64,000 nt of DNA from Kitasatospora cinereorecta (GCF_024172095.1 NZ_JAMZDX010000003.1:1-64000), one strand, 5' to 3'; shown: positions 25,835 to 36,281, numbered from the stretch's first letter. Program-made: numbers and translations. Notes: generated by a model not told the origin, from the letters alone.

Positions 25835-26036
25835 ACTCAGATCATCTGACTGCTGGTCAATCTACCCCGGATCCCTGCGATCTGGGGGTGCATCGCACCC
25901 GTACGAGGGATCGCGGCGGGCCGGCGGGGCGCGGCGGAGGCCGATTCACAGGCCAATGGAAGCGTAAACAGTTTTACAACTGAAAGAGACGGTAAAAGGA
26001 GCAGGGCCCCGGCGATATACCCGCCGGGGCCCTGCT
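25835..26036 (+). ncRNA. Candidate small RNA in the gap between the metalloprotease and clpC
   Basis: In this 358-base gene-free gap the plus strand carries TTGACC (25799-25804), an 18-base spacer and TATCCT (25823-25828), a good housekeeping promoter with no gene behind it. About 200 bases later comes the strong hairpin at 26000-26036 followed by CTTTG. Inside, GGGTGC-ATC-GCACCC (25886-25900) forms a hairpin enclosed by ATCCCT/AGGGAT arms. No open frame is convincing. Expression is not shown by sequence; the promoter could be fortuitous. Confidence 0.35.
26000..26036. terminator. clpC terminator, strong on both strands
   Basis: A 15-bp stem: AGCAGGGCCCCGGCG (26000-26014) pairs with CGCCGGGGCCCTGCT (26022-26036) around a 7-base loop. 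The minus-strand continuation reads CCTTTTA, so it ends clpC transcripts; the plus side reads CTTTG. Confidence 0.8.
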
Positions 26037-26050
26037 CTTTGTCGACAGAT

Positions 26051-28570
<2,520 letters not shown>

Positions 28571-29037
28571 CGTTAATCGCTCCTCAGAGCGGTCGGTCAG
28601 TTCGGGGGCCGTCCCCGCCCTGTCCTTCCGCATGCTAGTCCCGCTCAGCGGCGCGGCTCCGGAACTCCCACGTGCGCGGGAGCAACATCGCTGCGCGACC
28701 AGCCGACACCAATCCCAACCTGATGGTGGAAGACGGTGTTCCCTGGGACGGGCCCGATGCACCGGATACCGCTACGCCATCGGCGAACACGGCCCGGCGG
28801 AACCGGGCGACCGGCCACGCGAACTGCCTCGGGCGGGGCCCATCCGCCCCGTCCACCTGCATTCATACCCGGTATTCCGGCGGGTTTCGCGCTGTTTCCG
28901 GGGTGGTGGTGTTCGCCTCGCGAGAAGTCGGCCGCCGAGGGCCGGCGCCGGTGACGCCCACTCAGCCCGGCGGGGTGACGTACCGCCATCCGGCGGCGGA
29001 CGCGTTACCGCTTCACCCGTACAGCGTTGCACAGCCC
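28571..29037. other. Gene-free region between clpC and the divergent 29038 gene
   Basis: These 467 bases hold the clpC upstream region and part of a plus-strand frame that stays open but has no start signal or protein-like sequence. I see no HspR-type (CTTGAGT/ACTCAAG) inverted repeat and no convincing ClgR box. A TAGCAT box (minus, 28632-28637) could serve clpC. Confidence 0.5.
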
Positions 29038-29472
29038 ATGACTGTTCCGCCGCTCGTGGAGGCCGCACCCGCGCCGCTGTGCGGCTTCGACCGGGTGCTG
29101 GTGCCGCTCACTGCGGCGCTCGCCGTGCTGGCCCGGTTGCGCCGGCTCGGACGGTGCCACGGGCCGGTGGCGCTGCACGGCGACCGGGCCGCGTTCCTGA
29201 TCGCGCCCGGCGCCGCCGAGCTGGTGCCCGAGCTGCTGGGCTGGCTCGGCTGGGGCGGGCTGCGCCTGCCGCTCGAAGCTGCGCCGCCCGCGCCGTACGG
29301 GGCCACCGCGCCGCCGGAGCGGCGGGCGGGGCGGCCGACCGTGCCGGGGCGGCCGGCCCCGGGCGAGGGCCGGCCCGCCCTGGACCTGCGCTCGCCCGAC
29401 CTGCTGCGCCTGCTCGACTGCCTGGCCGACGCGTGCCTGCGCGAACGCCTGCGACTGCCCCCGGCGCGTTGA
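29038..29472 (+). CDS. Conserved small actinobacterial protein of unknown function
   Basis: A 144-residue protein between clpC and lsr2. It is rich in Leu, Ala, Pro and Arg, with helical segments (LVPLTAALAVLARLRRLG) and a central GDRAAFLIAPG followed by ELLGWLGWGGL. The layout suggests a small globular domain, then a Pro/Gly-rich linker and a final helix (LLRLLDCLADACLRERL). I do not recognise the function. ATG at 29038 is chosen because sequence before it is not protein-like. An alternative is a longer protein from 28672. Confidence 0.6.
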   Translation: MTVPPLVEAAPAPLCGFDRVLVPLTAALAVLARLRRLGRCHGPVALHGDRAAFLIAPGAAELVPELLGWLGWGGLRLPLEAAPPAPYGATAPPERRAGRPTVPGRPAPGEGRPALDLRSPDLLRLLDCLADACLRERLRLPPAR

Positions 29473-29474
29473 GG

Positions 29475-29505
29475 CCGGTCCGACAATTCCCGCCGGACGG
29501 ACCGG
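29475..29505. terminator. Weak hairpin between convergent genes
   Basis: CCGGTCCG (29475-29482) pairs with CGGACCGG (29498-29505) around a 15-base loop, between the 29038 gene and lsr2. Confidence 0.4.
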
Positions 29506-29509
29506 TGGG

Positions 29510-29863
29510 TCAGGAGGCCATGGCCTTCTCGTACGCCTCGCGCACGTTGCTCGGCACCCGGCCGCGGTCGTTGACCGGCATGCCCTGCTCCTTCGCCCAC
29601 TCCCGGATCTTCGCCGTGTCCGGCTGGCCGGCGGCGGCGGCCCGACCGGCGGTGCGACCGCTGCTGCGGCGCGGGGCGGTCAGGCGACCGCTCTGCTTGC
29701 GGCCCTTGTCGACGTACGGGGCCAGCAGCTCGCGCAGCTTCTCGGCGTTGTCGCTCTTCAGATCGATCTCGTAGGCAACGCCGTCCAGGGCGAACGTCAC
29801 CGTCTCGTCCGCGGAGCCGCCGTCGAGATCGTCTTCCAGAATGACCTGAACCCTCTGTGCCAC
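29510..29863 (-). CDS. lsr2: Lsr2-family nucleoid-associated protein
   Basis: A 117-residue xenogeneic silencer that binds AT-rich DNA and bridges it. The N-terminal dimer domain begins AQRVQVILEDDLDGG with a beta hairpin (VTFALDGVAYEIDL). The C-terminal DNA-binding domain reads IREWAKEQGMPVNDRGRVP, where RGR is the minor-groove hook. A basic Ser/Arg/Ala linker joins them. GTG at 29863 has AAGGGAAG upstream. The region just upstream (about 29880-29940) is unusually A/T-rich for this genome, consistent with self-binding (inference). Actinomycetes usually carry more than one Lsr2. Confidence 0.95.
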   Translation of the reverse strand: MAQRVQVILEDDLDGGSADETVTFALDGVAYEIDLKSDNAEKLRELLAPYVDKGRKQSGRLTAPRRSSGRTAGRAAAAGQPDTAKIREWAKEQGMPVNDRGRVPSNVREAYEKAMAS

Positions 29864-29953
29864 GGGCTTCCCTTTCCGCGTTAACGATCCATTGCCTGAG
29901 GAAAGGAAACCGCCTTTTCCCGGAAAACACAAACCCCCGACGGTCCTGGAGGG

Positions 29954-30484
29954 TCAGCTGAGGTGCAGCAGCATGCGTGAGTTGCCCAGGGTGTTCGGCT
30001 TCACCCGCTCCACGTCCAGGAACTCCGCGACTCCTTCATCGTACGAGCGCAGGAGTTCTTCATAGACTTCCGTGGCCACGGCCGCCGGGTCTGACGTACG
30101 ATCGTCGTTTTCACCGATCTCGACGAAGCCGTGTTTCGCGAAGAAGGCGACCTCGAACGTCAGGCAGAAAATCCGACGGACGCCCAGCCAGCGCGCGGTC
30201 TGCAGCAGCTTCTCCAGCAGCAGGTGGCCGATGCCGTGCCCCTTGCAGACCGGATCCACCGCCAGCGTGCGGACCTCCGCCAGGTCCTCCCACATCACGT
30301 GGAGGGCGCCGCAGGCCACCACCGACCCGGTGTCGTCGCGCTCGGCGACCCAGAACTCCTGGACGGACTCGAACAGTGTGACGGTCGGCTTGTCGAGCAG
30401 AATGCCGTCCCGCGCGTACGAGTCGATGAGCCGCCGAACGGCCCGCACGTCCGTGGTCCGCGCCCGGCGGATGGTGACCTCCAT
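29954..30484 (-). CDS. GNAT N-acetyltransferase, probable amino-acid (glutamate) N-acetyltransferase
   Basis: A 176-residue single-domain GNAT protein. The acetyl-CoA-binding pyrophosphate loop is in LAVDPVCKGHGIGHLLLEKL. The Phe/Leu-rich segment RRIFCLTFEVAFFAKHGFVE and overall length match the short ArgA-type acetylglutamate synthases of actinomycetes (the Mycobacterium Rv2747 type), which start arginine synthesis by acetylating glutamate. No arg genes lie nearby, so substrate assignment rests on family resemblance only. It lies 9 bases downstream of a BlaI-type regulator on the same strand, possibly co-transcribed. Confidence 0.75.
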   Translation of the reverse strand: MEVTIRRARTTDVRAVRRLIDSYARDGILLDKPTVTLFESVQEFWVAERDDTGSVVACGALHVMWEDLAEVRTLAVDPVCKGHGIGHLLLEKLLQTARWLGVRRIFCLTFEVAFFAKHGFVEIGENDDRTSDPAAVATEVYEELLRSYDEGVAEFLDVERVKPNTLGNSRMLLHLS

Positions 30485-30493
30485 GGCGGGACG

Positions 30494-30886
30494 TTATCGT
30501 GCCGGGGGCTCCCGGGTCTCCTCGGTATCGACCCCCGTCACCCGCAGCGCATCGCGCAGCGCCTCGCGCTGCTCGGGCGACATCAGGCCGAAGAAGTGCA
30601 CCAGCGCGGCGGCCGGATTGTCGCTGGTCGCCCACGCCTCGTTCATCAACGCCGCGGTGTAGGCCTCGCGCGAGGAGACCGGCTCATATCGATAGGCCCG
30701 GCCCGCCTGCTCGCGACGCAGCCAGCCCTTTCTGTAGAGCTTGTCGAGCACCGTCATCACGGTCGTGTACGCGATTTCGCGTTCCGACTGCAGATCCTGC
30801 AGAACCTCGCGAACGGTGACCGGGCGGTTCCACTGCCAGACCCTGGTCATGATGTCGTTCTCGAGTTCTCCGAGTTGGCGCACCAT
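30494..30886 (-). CDS. BlaI/MecI/CopY-family transcriptional regulator
   Basis: A 130-residue winged-helix repressor. The DNA-binding domain begins LGELENDIMTRVWQWNRPVT and has the recognition region EREIAYTTVMTVLDKLYRKGWL. The C-terminal dimerisation helices read ALVHFFGLMSPEQREALRDAL. No BlaR-type sensor protease lies next to it here. The minus-strand TATCCT 9 bases before the ATG at 30886 could be its -10. A GTCC-GATCC-GGAC inverted repeat at about 30903-30915 may be an operator (inference). Confidence 0.88.
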   Translation of the reverse strand: MVRQLGELENDIMTRVWQWNRPVTVREVLQDLQSEREIAYTTVMTVLDKLYRKGWLRREQAGRAYRYEPVSSREAYTAALMNEAWATSDNPAAALVHFFGLMSPEQREALRDALRVTGVDTEETREPPAR

Positions 30887-30937
30887 AGTGCGGCCAGGAT
30901 AGGTCCGATCCGGACAAAGTCATCCATTGCCAAACAA

Positions 30938-30980
30938 ACCGGCGCGCCGCCACCCCCGCTGGGGTGAACGGCGCGCCGGT
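30938..30980. terminator. Terminator of the lysS operon
   Basis: ACCGGCGCGCCG (30938-30949) pairs with CGGCGCGCCGGT (30969-30980), with an inner CACCCC/GGGGTG pair and CGCT loop. On the minus strand it is followed by TTTGTTTGG, a rare T-rich tail. Confidence 0.8.
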
Positions 30981-30990
30981 GAGCGGTGGA

Positions 30991-31143
30991 TTATTCGCCT
31001 GCGGAACGGACCGTCATCGCCTCGGCGGCGGCGTCCTCCTTGGCCTTCTGCGCCCCGCCCTGGCTGCGGATGATGGCCCGCACCAGGAATCCGAAGCCGA
31101 TCGCCATGACGAGCGGCGGCACGATCGCGCTGACGTAGTCCAT
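30991..31143 (-). CDS. Small single-pass membrane protein (50 residues) coupled to lysS
   Basis: The minus strand from ATG at 31143 to TAA at 30991 encodes 50 residues: MDYVSAIVPPLVMAIGFGFL, then VRAIIRSQGG and a charged tail (QKAKEDAAAEA). The hydrophobic first 24 residues form one membrane helix, with the tail probably cytoplasmic. GGGGAG lies 7 bases before the ATG, inside the end of lysS; the lysS stop is only 4 bases away, so the two are probably co-translated. A strong terminator follows. Function unknown. Confidence 0.78.
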   Translation of the reverse strand: MDYVSAIVPPLVMAIGFGFLVRAIIRSQGGAQKAKEDAAAEAMTVRSAGE

Positions 31144-31147
31144 CAGG

Positions 31148-32719
31148 TCACTCCCCGGTCTTCTCTTCGGTCTTCTCGTCGGTCTTCTCGGCGGTGCTGC
31201 TCTTCGCCTCCGGCTTCACCAGGGGGAAGAGCACCGTCTCGCGGATGTTCTTGCCGGTGAGCAGCATGATCAGGCGGTCCACGCCGAGGCCGAGGCCGCC
31301 GGTCGGCGGCATCGCGTACTCCAGCGCGCGCAGGAAGTCCTCGTCCAGCTGCATCGCCTCCACGTCGCCGCCGGCCGCCAGCAGCGACTGGGCGGTCAGG
31401 CGGGCCCGCTGCTCGACCGGGTCGATCAGCTCGGAGTAGGCGGTGCCGATCTCGGTGCCGAAGATCACCAGGTCCCACTTCTCCGCCACGCCCGGGATCG
31501 AGCGGTGCTGGCGGGTCAGCGGGGAGACCTCGGTCGGGTAGTCCTTGATGAAGGTCGGCCGGATCGCGTGGTGCTCCAGCAGGCGCTCGATCATCTCCAG
31601 GACGATCTGGCCGTGGCCCCACTCCTTCTCCCACGGCACGCCGGCCCGGTCGGCCAGCGCGCGGAGCTCCTCGACGGAGGTCTCCGGGGTGATCTCGGTG
31701 CCGATCCGCGCGGAGATGCCCGGGTAGACCGAGACCTCCTCCCACGGCTCCGCCAGGTCGATCTCGTGCTCCTCGCCGTCCGGGCCGAGGCCGCGGACCA
31801 CGGTGGTGCCGAGCGCGTCGCGGGCGGCGTTCACGATGATCGCCCGGATCAGCTCCGCCTGGGTGTCGTAGTCGCCGTAGGCCTCGTACGACTCCAGGGC
31901 GGTGAACTCCGGGTTGTGGGTCGCGTCGGCGCCCTCGTTGCGGAAGTTCCGGTTGATCTCGAAGACCTTCTCGGCGCCGCCGACCACCAGGCGCTTGAGG
32001 TAGAGCTCGGTCGCGATGCGCAGGTAGAGCTCGATGTCGTACGCGTTGATGTGCGTCTTGAACGGACGCGCGTTGGCGCCGCCGTGGATCGGCTGCAGCA
32101 TCGGGGTCTCGACCTCGAGGTAGCCGCGGTCCTCGTAGGTGCGGCGGATCGAGCGGATCACCCGGGTGCGCAGCTGCAGCATCTCGCGCGCCTCGGGGTT
32201 GACGATCAGGTCCACGTACCGCTGGCGGACCCGGGCCTCCGGGTCGGTCAGGCCCTTGTGCTTGTCGGGCAGCGGACGCAGGCACTTGGCGGTGAGCTCC
32301 CAGCGGTCCACCATCACCGACAGCTCGCCGCGGCGGGAGGTGATCACCTCGCCCTCGACGCCCACCTGGTCGCCCAGGTCGATGTCGGTCTTCCAGGCCG
32401 CCAGCCGCTCCTCGCCGAGCTTGTCGAGCGAGAGCATCACCTGGAGGTCGCCGGAGCCGTCACGCAGGGTGGCGAAGCAGAGCTTGCCGCCGGTGCGGGC
32501 CAGGATCACCCGGCCGGTGATGCCCGCCCGCTCGCCGGTGGCGGTGTCCGGCTCCAGGTCCGGGTGCTTGGCGCGCAGGTCCGCGATGGTGGAGGTGCGG
32601 GGGAAGCCGACCGGGTACGGGTCGATGCCGGCCGCCCGGAGCCGGTCCAGCTTCTCGCGCCGGACTCGCATCTGCTCGGGGAGGTCGTCGGCCTGGGGGA
32701 CGCTGCTCTGATCGCTCAC
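31148..32719 (-). CDS. lysS: Lysyl-tRNA synthetase, class II
   Basis: A 523-residue enzyme charging tRNA-Lys. An N-terminal OB-fold anticodon-binding domain (GRVILARTGGKLCFATLRDG) is followed by the class II catalytic core: motif 1 region RTYEDRGYLEVETP, motif 2 RNFRNEGADATHNPEFT, and motif 3 GGLGLGVDRLIMLL. A Lys/Glu/Thr-rich tail ends the protein (KTDEKTEEKTGE), beyond the usual C-terminus. GTG at 32719 is chosen because a TACCCT -10 lies six bases upstream, indicating a leaderless mRNA. It is co-transcribed with the 50-residue membrane protein. Confidence 0.96.
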   Translation of the reverse strand: MSDQSSVPQADDLPEQMRVRREKLDRLRAAGIDPYPVGFPRTSTIADLRAKHPDLEPDTATGERAGITGRVILARTGGKLCFATLRDGSGDLQVMLSLDKLGEERLAAWKTDIDLGDQVGVEGEVITSRRGELSVMVDRWELTAKCLRPLPDKHKGLTDPEARVRQRYVDLIVNPEAREMLQLRTRVIRSIRRTYEDRGYLEVETPMLQPIHGGANARPFKTHINAYDIELYLRIATELYLKRLVVGGAEKVFEINRNFRNEGADATHNPEFTALESYEAYGDYDTQAELIRAIIVNAARDALGTTVVRGLGPDGEEHEIDLAEPWEEVSVYPGISARIGTEITPETSVEELRALADRAGVPWEKEWGHGQIVLEMIERLLEHHAIRPTFIKDYPTEVSPLTRQHRSIPGVAEKWDLVIFGTEIGTAYSELIDPVEQRARLTAQSLLAAGGDVEAMQLDEDFLRALEYAMPPTGGLGLGVDRLIMLLTGKNIRETVLFPLVKPEAKSSTAEKTDEKTEEKTGE

Positions 32720-32725
32720 CCCACA

Positions 32726-32731
32726 AGGGTA
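32726..32731 (-). promoter_or_regulatory. -10 box TACCCT, leaderless lysS start
   Basis: The minus strand reads TACCCT, 6 bases, then GTG at 32719. No Shine-Dalgarno sequence is present. Confidence 0.5.
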
Positions 32732-32778
32732 GCCACGCTCACGCCCACTCCCGCCACGGGATATCGCTCCCGGCACGG

Positions 32779-32821
32779 CGACGGCCCCGGGGGAGTCGCG
32801 TGGACCTCCCCGGGGCCGTCG
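32779..32821. terminator. Terminator of the LAXTG-protein gene
   Basis: CGACGGCCCCGGGG(G)AG (32779-32795) pairs with CTCCCCGGGGCCGTCG (32806-32821), leaving one bulged G. It lies 15 bases beyond the stop of the gene at 32836-34491. Confidence 0.75.
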
Positions 32822-32835
32822 GAGCCGGGTTCCCG

Positions 32836-34491
32836 TTACTGGTGGGCGCCGGCCTTGCGGCGCCGCGCCACCAGGGCGATCAGGCCGCCGCCGAGGGCGA
32901 TGGCGGCGATGCCGCCGCCGACCATCGGGCCGATGCCGGAGACACCGGTGGAGGCGAGGCCGCCGCTCTTCGTGCTCGGGGTGGCCGACGCGGTGCCGGG
33001 GTGGGTGGAGGCGGTGGCGGTGCCGCCGCCGACGGGGGTGCCGGCCGGGGTGGTGGACGGCGCGCCGGGCTTGTCACCGGCGGGCGTGGTCGGGCCGGTG
33101 GGGACGCCGCCGTCGGCCTTGCCGCCCAGGGCGACGGTGACGGAGTCGTTGCCCTTGTTCGGGTCCCAGGGCTTGCCGCTCTCCCGGCCGTCCTCGCCGA
33201 TCGAGGGCAGCGTGACGACCGCGGTGGCCCCGGCGGCCGGGTCGACCTCGACGGTGAAGTCGAAGGAGCCCTTGTAGCCGGCCTTGATGAACGCGCTGGT
33301 CTCGCAGTCGTAGCGGACCTGCGAGTCGCTCGGCGCCGGGTTGGCGAGGCGGCACTGCTCGGGTGCCGCCGTGACCTTGACCTGCTTCGGCAGCGTCACC
33401 GCGACGTGGGCCGGGTCGGAGCCGGAGCGCCAGAACACGGACGCGGGGCCACTGCTGGTCATGCCGACGGTGAGCTTGCCCTGCTTGTGGGCCTGGTCCG
33501 GGGCCCAGGCGCCGAACGCGGCGAAGTCGGCGGTGTTCTGCACCAGAGCCTCGAGGTTCTGCTGCCCGCCGTTCGGGTCGAGGTCGAGGGCGCCGTTCGG
33601 CGCCGGAGCGGTCTCCGGCTTGCCGACGGTCAGCCGGGGGCTGCCGGCCGGGGCGGGCTGGAAGTGGTAGTTGCTGCGGATCCAGGAGTCCGGGCCGAGG
33701 GCGTTCGAGTAGGCGCCGACGTCCAGGTAGGAGATGTACGCCGAGGCGTCGACGCCGATCTTCACCGGGTCCAGGTGCACCGTCTCGCCCGGGGCGACGG
33801 GGGAGTTGACGGTGCAGACCACCGCGGTGCCGTAGTCGTTGGTGCCGTACTCGCAGTTGGAGAACTTCGACGCCACCTCCAGGCCCATGCCGCCCAGGAA
33901 AGTGAAGGTCAGCTGGGACGCGGGGAGCTGGCCCTCGTTGGTGACGGCGAGGTCCGGGGTCCACGTGCCGCCGGGCTTGAGGTCGTGGTTGGCCGGGACC
34001 TCCTTCCACTTGAGCTTCGTCCCGCCCAGGGTGACCTTGGTGTCGGAGGCGGCGGTGGCCGCCGACTGGCGGGCCTTGGCGTGCAGGGTCCCAGTGGCGC
34101 CGGCGGTGCCGCCCTTGGCGGCGGCGAGCTGGAGGCTCACCCGGCCCTCGCCGTTGTTGAGGAACACCTGGCCGCAGGTGAGGGTGGTGCCGGCGACGGT
34201 GCAGCCGTACGGGGTCTGCGGCAGCTCGGCAACGCCCTTCAGGCCGCTCAGGTCGACCTCGACGACGGCCATGGCGCTCGGCGTGCCGCCGGTGAGCTTG
34301 ATGTTCAGGTCCACCTGGGTACCGGCCGGGCCGTGGTCGCTGACCGGGGCGTTCGGGTCGAGCGCGAGGGCGGTCGGGGCGCTGATCGTCAGTACCGGGT
34401 CGGCCGCATGGGCCGGGATGGCGGCGGCACCCAGGGCGATCGCGGCCATGGCCGTGGTCAGCCCGAGCGTGCGGGAGCGCGAGGTGCGCAT
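32836..34491 (-). CDS. Secreted cell-wall protein with LAXTG sorting signal
   Basis: A 551-residue exported surface protein. A signal peptide (RTLGLTTAMAAIALGAAAIP, cut after about AHA) is followed by several beta-rich repeats of the DUF11/adhesin-like type and a Thr/Pro/Gly-rich stalk. The C-terminus is a complete sortase signal: LASTG (512-516), a hydrophobic stretch and RRRKAGAHQ. LAXTG is the class E sortase motif used for Streptomyces chaplins, so peptidoglycan anchoring is expected. GGGGGG before the ATG at 34491 supports the start. No sortase gene is in this window. The ligand or role is unknown. Confidence 0.87.
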   Translation of the reverse strand: MRTSRSRTLGLTTAMAAIALGAAAIPAHAADPVLTISAPTALALDPNAPVSDHGPAGTQVDLNIKLTGGTPSAMAVVEVDLSGLKGVAELPQTPYGCTVAGTTLTCGQVFLNNGEGRVSLQLAAAKGGTAGATGTLHAKARQSAATAASDTKVTLGGTKLKWKEVPANHDLKPGGTWTPDLAVTNEGQLPASQLTFTFLGGMGLEVASKFSNCEYGTNDYGTAVVCTVNSPVAPGETVHLDPVKIGVDASAYISYLDVGAYSNALGPDSWIRSNYHFQPAPAGSPRLTVGKPETAPAPNGALDLDPNGGQQNLEALVQNTADFAAFGAWAPDQAHKQGKLTVGMTSSGPASVFWRSGSDPAHVAVTLPKQVKVTAAPEQCRLANPAPSDSQVRYDCETSAFIKAGYKGSFDFTVEVDPAAGATAVVTLPSIGEDGRESGKPWDPNKGNDSVTVALGGKADGGVPTGPTTPAGDKPGAPSTTPAGTPVGGGTATASTHPGTASATPSTKSGGLASTGVSGIGPMVGGGIAAIALGGGLIALVARRRKAGAHQ

Positions 34492-34570
34492 GGTCCCCCC
34501 ATTGGGTCTTTGGGCAGTGCGGTGCGTCGCAGACCTTAGGGGGGAATTCGGCCAGCCGTACGGGGAGAAT

Positions 34571-34603
34571 CGGACAGTTCGGGTCAGGACAGTTCGTACT
34601 GTC
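34571..34603. promoter_or_regulatory. Repeated GGACAGTTCG motif and GACAGT/ACTGTC palindrome
   Basis: GGACAGTTCG occurs at 34572-34581 and again at 34587-34596, 15 bases apart. The second copy is part of the perfect inverted repeat GACAGT-TCGT-ACTGTC (34588-34603). The site is 80-112 bases before the surface-protein start and resembles an operator; the regulator is unknown. Confidence 0.5.
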
Positions 34604-34691
34604 GGAGATTTTTGCGAATTCGTGATCGAGAATCCCCACCGCGCTCACTATGTCGACACATCGTCAGCGCGATGGGGGCGATGACGCGGAT

Positions 34692-35396
34692 TCAGCCGTC
34701 GGTGCCGGTGGCGAGGCCGGGGTGGTCCTCGTCGGCCGGGGGCTCGGGGGCGGGCGGGGCGGGGGGCTTGGGGCGGCGTCCGAAGAGTTCGGCGGGCGTG
34801 GGCATCCGGCGGGGCTGCGGTCGGTCGGCGGGGGCCTGGGGCTTGGAGTTGCTCATGAGGAACCGTCCTCCGACTGGGATGGGGAGCAGGGGTTCGGACG
34901 CCGGGCTGGGTACGGCCGCGAGGTGGCGCTGACCGGAGGTCAGGGAGAGCCGCTCGCGGATGTCCGCCTCGGCGAGCGCGTGGCAGCGGCCGGCGAGCCG
35001 GGAGCGCCGGGAGCGTTCGATCGGCCCGCACGGCTGCCGGGACAGCGAGCGGAGGGCGGAGAGATCCTCGGGCGTCGGCAGGTAGCCGTCGGCCACCGCC
35101 TCCTCCAGCCGCTCCAGGTAGCCGGCCGCGCTGCCCGGCAGCGCGTCCCGGTACCGGGAGAGGTCGGCCAGCAGGAAGGCGCGCAGCCGGCCGCCCTCGT
35201 GCACCGCCTCGTCGATGGCCTCGGTCAGCCGCAGGGCGTCCTGGACATCCTCCGCCCAGAACTCGGCCGCCGGGGCGGCCGGTTGCAGCCGGTCGAGGTC
35301 GGTCGGGTAGAGGGCTTGGGCGAGGACACGGCGCAGGACGCGGACTTCGTCGGCGCTGAACGCCATGCCGCCGCGCGATCCGTGTGGCGTTGGCAT
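34692..35396 (-). CDS. Conserved hypothetical actinobacterial protein
   Basis: A 234-residue soluble protein. The N-terminal half is helical (FSADEVRVLRRVLAQAL, AEDVQDALRLTEAIDEAV) and the C-terminal half is Pro/Arg/Ala-rich and probably disordered (PTPAELFGRRPKPPAPP). I recognise the MAFSADE...VLRR opening from other Streptomyces proteins but know no function. The ATG at 35396 is taken because a TACTGT -10 lies six bases upstream; the internal ATG at 35366 (MAFSADE) is the alternative start. It lies downstream of the CoA/NAD genes on the same strand. Confidence 0.65.
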   Translation of the reverse strand: MPTPHGSRGGMAFSADEVRVLRRVLAQALYPTDLDRLQPAAPAAEFWAEDVQDALRLTEAIDEAVHEGGRLRAFLLADLSRYRDALPGSAAGYLERLEEAVADGYLPTPEDLSALRSLSRQPCGPIERSRRSRLAGRCHALAEADIRERLSLTSGQRHLAAVPSPASEPLLPIPVGGRFLMSNSKPQAPADRPQPRRMPTPAELFGRRPKPPAPPAPEPPADEDHPGLATGTDG

Positions 35397-35402
35397 GGCA
35401 TG

Positions 35403-35408
35403 ACAGTA
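35403..35408 (-). promoter_or_regulatory. -10 box TACTGT, possible leaderless start at 35396
   Basis: The minus strand reads TACTGT, 6 bases, then ATG. A GTACG-TGG-CGTAC inverted repeat lies just upstream. Confidence 0.4.
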
Positions 35409-35486
35409 CGTGGCGTACGTCCGATTTGCGGAGATTGACCTCGCGTCTGTCCCGATTGGCCTATCTGCCGATGGTCTGACCAGGTG

Positions 35487-36281
35487 TCAGGCGGTCGCCG
35501 GCTTGTTCCGCTCGAAGATCAGCCGCAGGCCGATCAGGGTCAGCCACGGCTCGTGGACGTCGATCTCCTCCGCCTCGCCGAGCACCAGCGGCGCCAAGCC
35601 GCCGGTGGCGATCACCTGGACGTCGCTCGGGTCCTTGGCGAGTTCCTTCGCCATCCGGTTGACCAGACCGTCCACCTGGCCGGCGAAGCCGTACAGGATG
35701 CCGGACTGCATCCCTTCAACGGTGTTCTTGCCGATGACGTTGCGGGGTCGGGCCAACTCGATCTTGCGCAGTTGCGCACCGCGCACCCCGAGCGCCTCCA
35801 CCGAGATCTCGATGCCCGGCGCGATCGCGCCGCCCACGTAGTCGCCGCGCGCGTTGATCGCGTCGAACGTGGTGGCCGTCCCGAAGTCCACCACGATGCA
35901 CGGACCGCCGTACAGGTGGTTGGCCGCCAGCGCGTTGACGATCCGGTCGGCGCCCACCTCCTTGGGGTTGTCCATCAGGACGTGCACCCCGGTCTTCACC
36001 CCCGGCTCCACGATCACCGCGGGCACGTCGCCGTAGTACCGGCGGGTCACCTCGCGGAGCTCGTGGAGCACGGCGGGCACCGAGGAGCAGATGGACAGCC
36101 CGGCCACCCGGTCGTCCGCGGAGACGATCGGATGGGCCCCCATCAAGCCCTGCAGCAGCACCGCCAGTTCGTCGGCGGTACGGCGCGGGTCGGTGGAGAT
36201 CCGCCAGTGGTCGACGATCTCCTCACCGTCGAACAGGCCGAGCGTGGTCTGGGTGTTGCCGACGTCGATGGTGAGGAGCAT
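35487..36281 (-). CDS. coaX: Type III pantothenate kinase
   Basis: A 264-residue ASKHA-fold kinase that makes 4'-phosphopantothenate, the first step from pantothenate to CoA. It starts MLLTIDVGNTQTTLGLFDGE with the phosphate-binding DVGNT motif. Other family motifs are GADRIVNALAA and the second phosphate loop VVDFGTATTFD. Length is normal. It is the last gene of the panC-panD-nadB-nadC-coaX series, so pantothenate synthesis and phosphorylation are encoded together. The Shine-Dalgarno sequence is weak; translation may be coupled to nadC, which ends 25 bases upstream. Confidence 0.95.
   Translation of the reverse strand: MLLTIDVGNTQTTLGLFDGEEIVDHWRISTDPRRTADELAVLLQGLMGAHPIVSADDRVAGLSICSSVPAVLHELREVTRRYYGDVPAVIVEPGVKTGVHVLMDNPKEVGADRIVNALAANHLYGGPCIVVDFGTATTFDAINARGDYVGGAIAPGIEISVEALGVRGAQLRKIELARPRNVIGKNTVEGMQSGILYGFAGQVDGLVNRMAKELAKDPSDVQVIATGGLAPLVLGEAEEIDVHEPWLTLIGLRLIFERNKPATA

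Noticed and set aside
28900..28925. ClgR-type box (GTTCGC...) upstream of clpC
   Set aside because: Only the left half fits; the right half is wrong in sequence and spacing, and it is more than 330 bases from clpC.
28672..29037. N-terminal extension of the 29038 gene
   Set aside because: The frame is open but has no ribosome site, and its peptide lacks any domain-like character.
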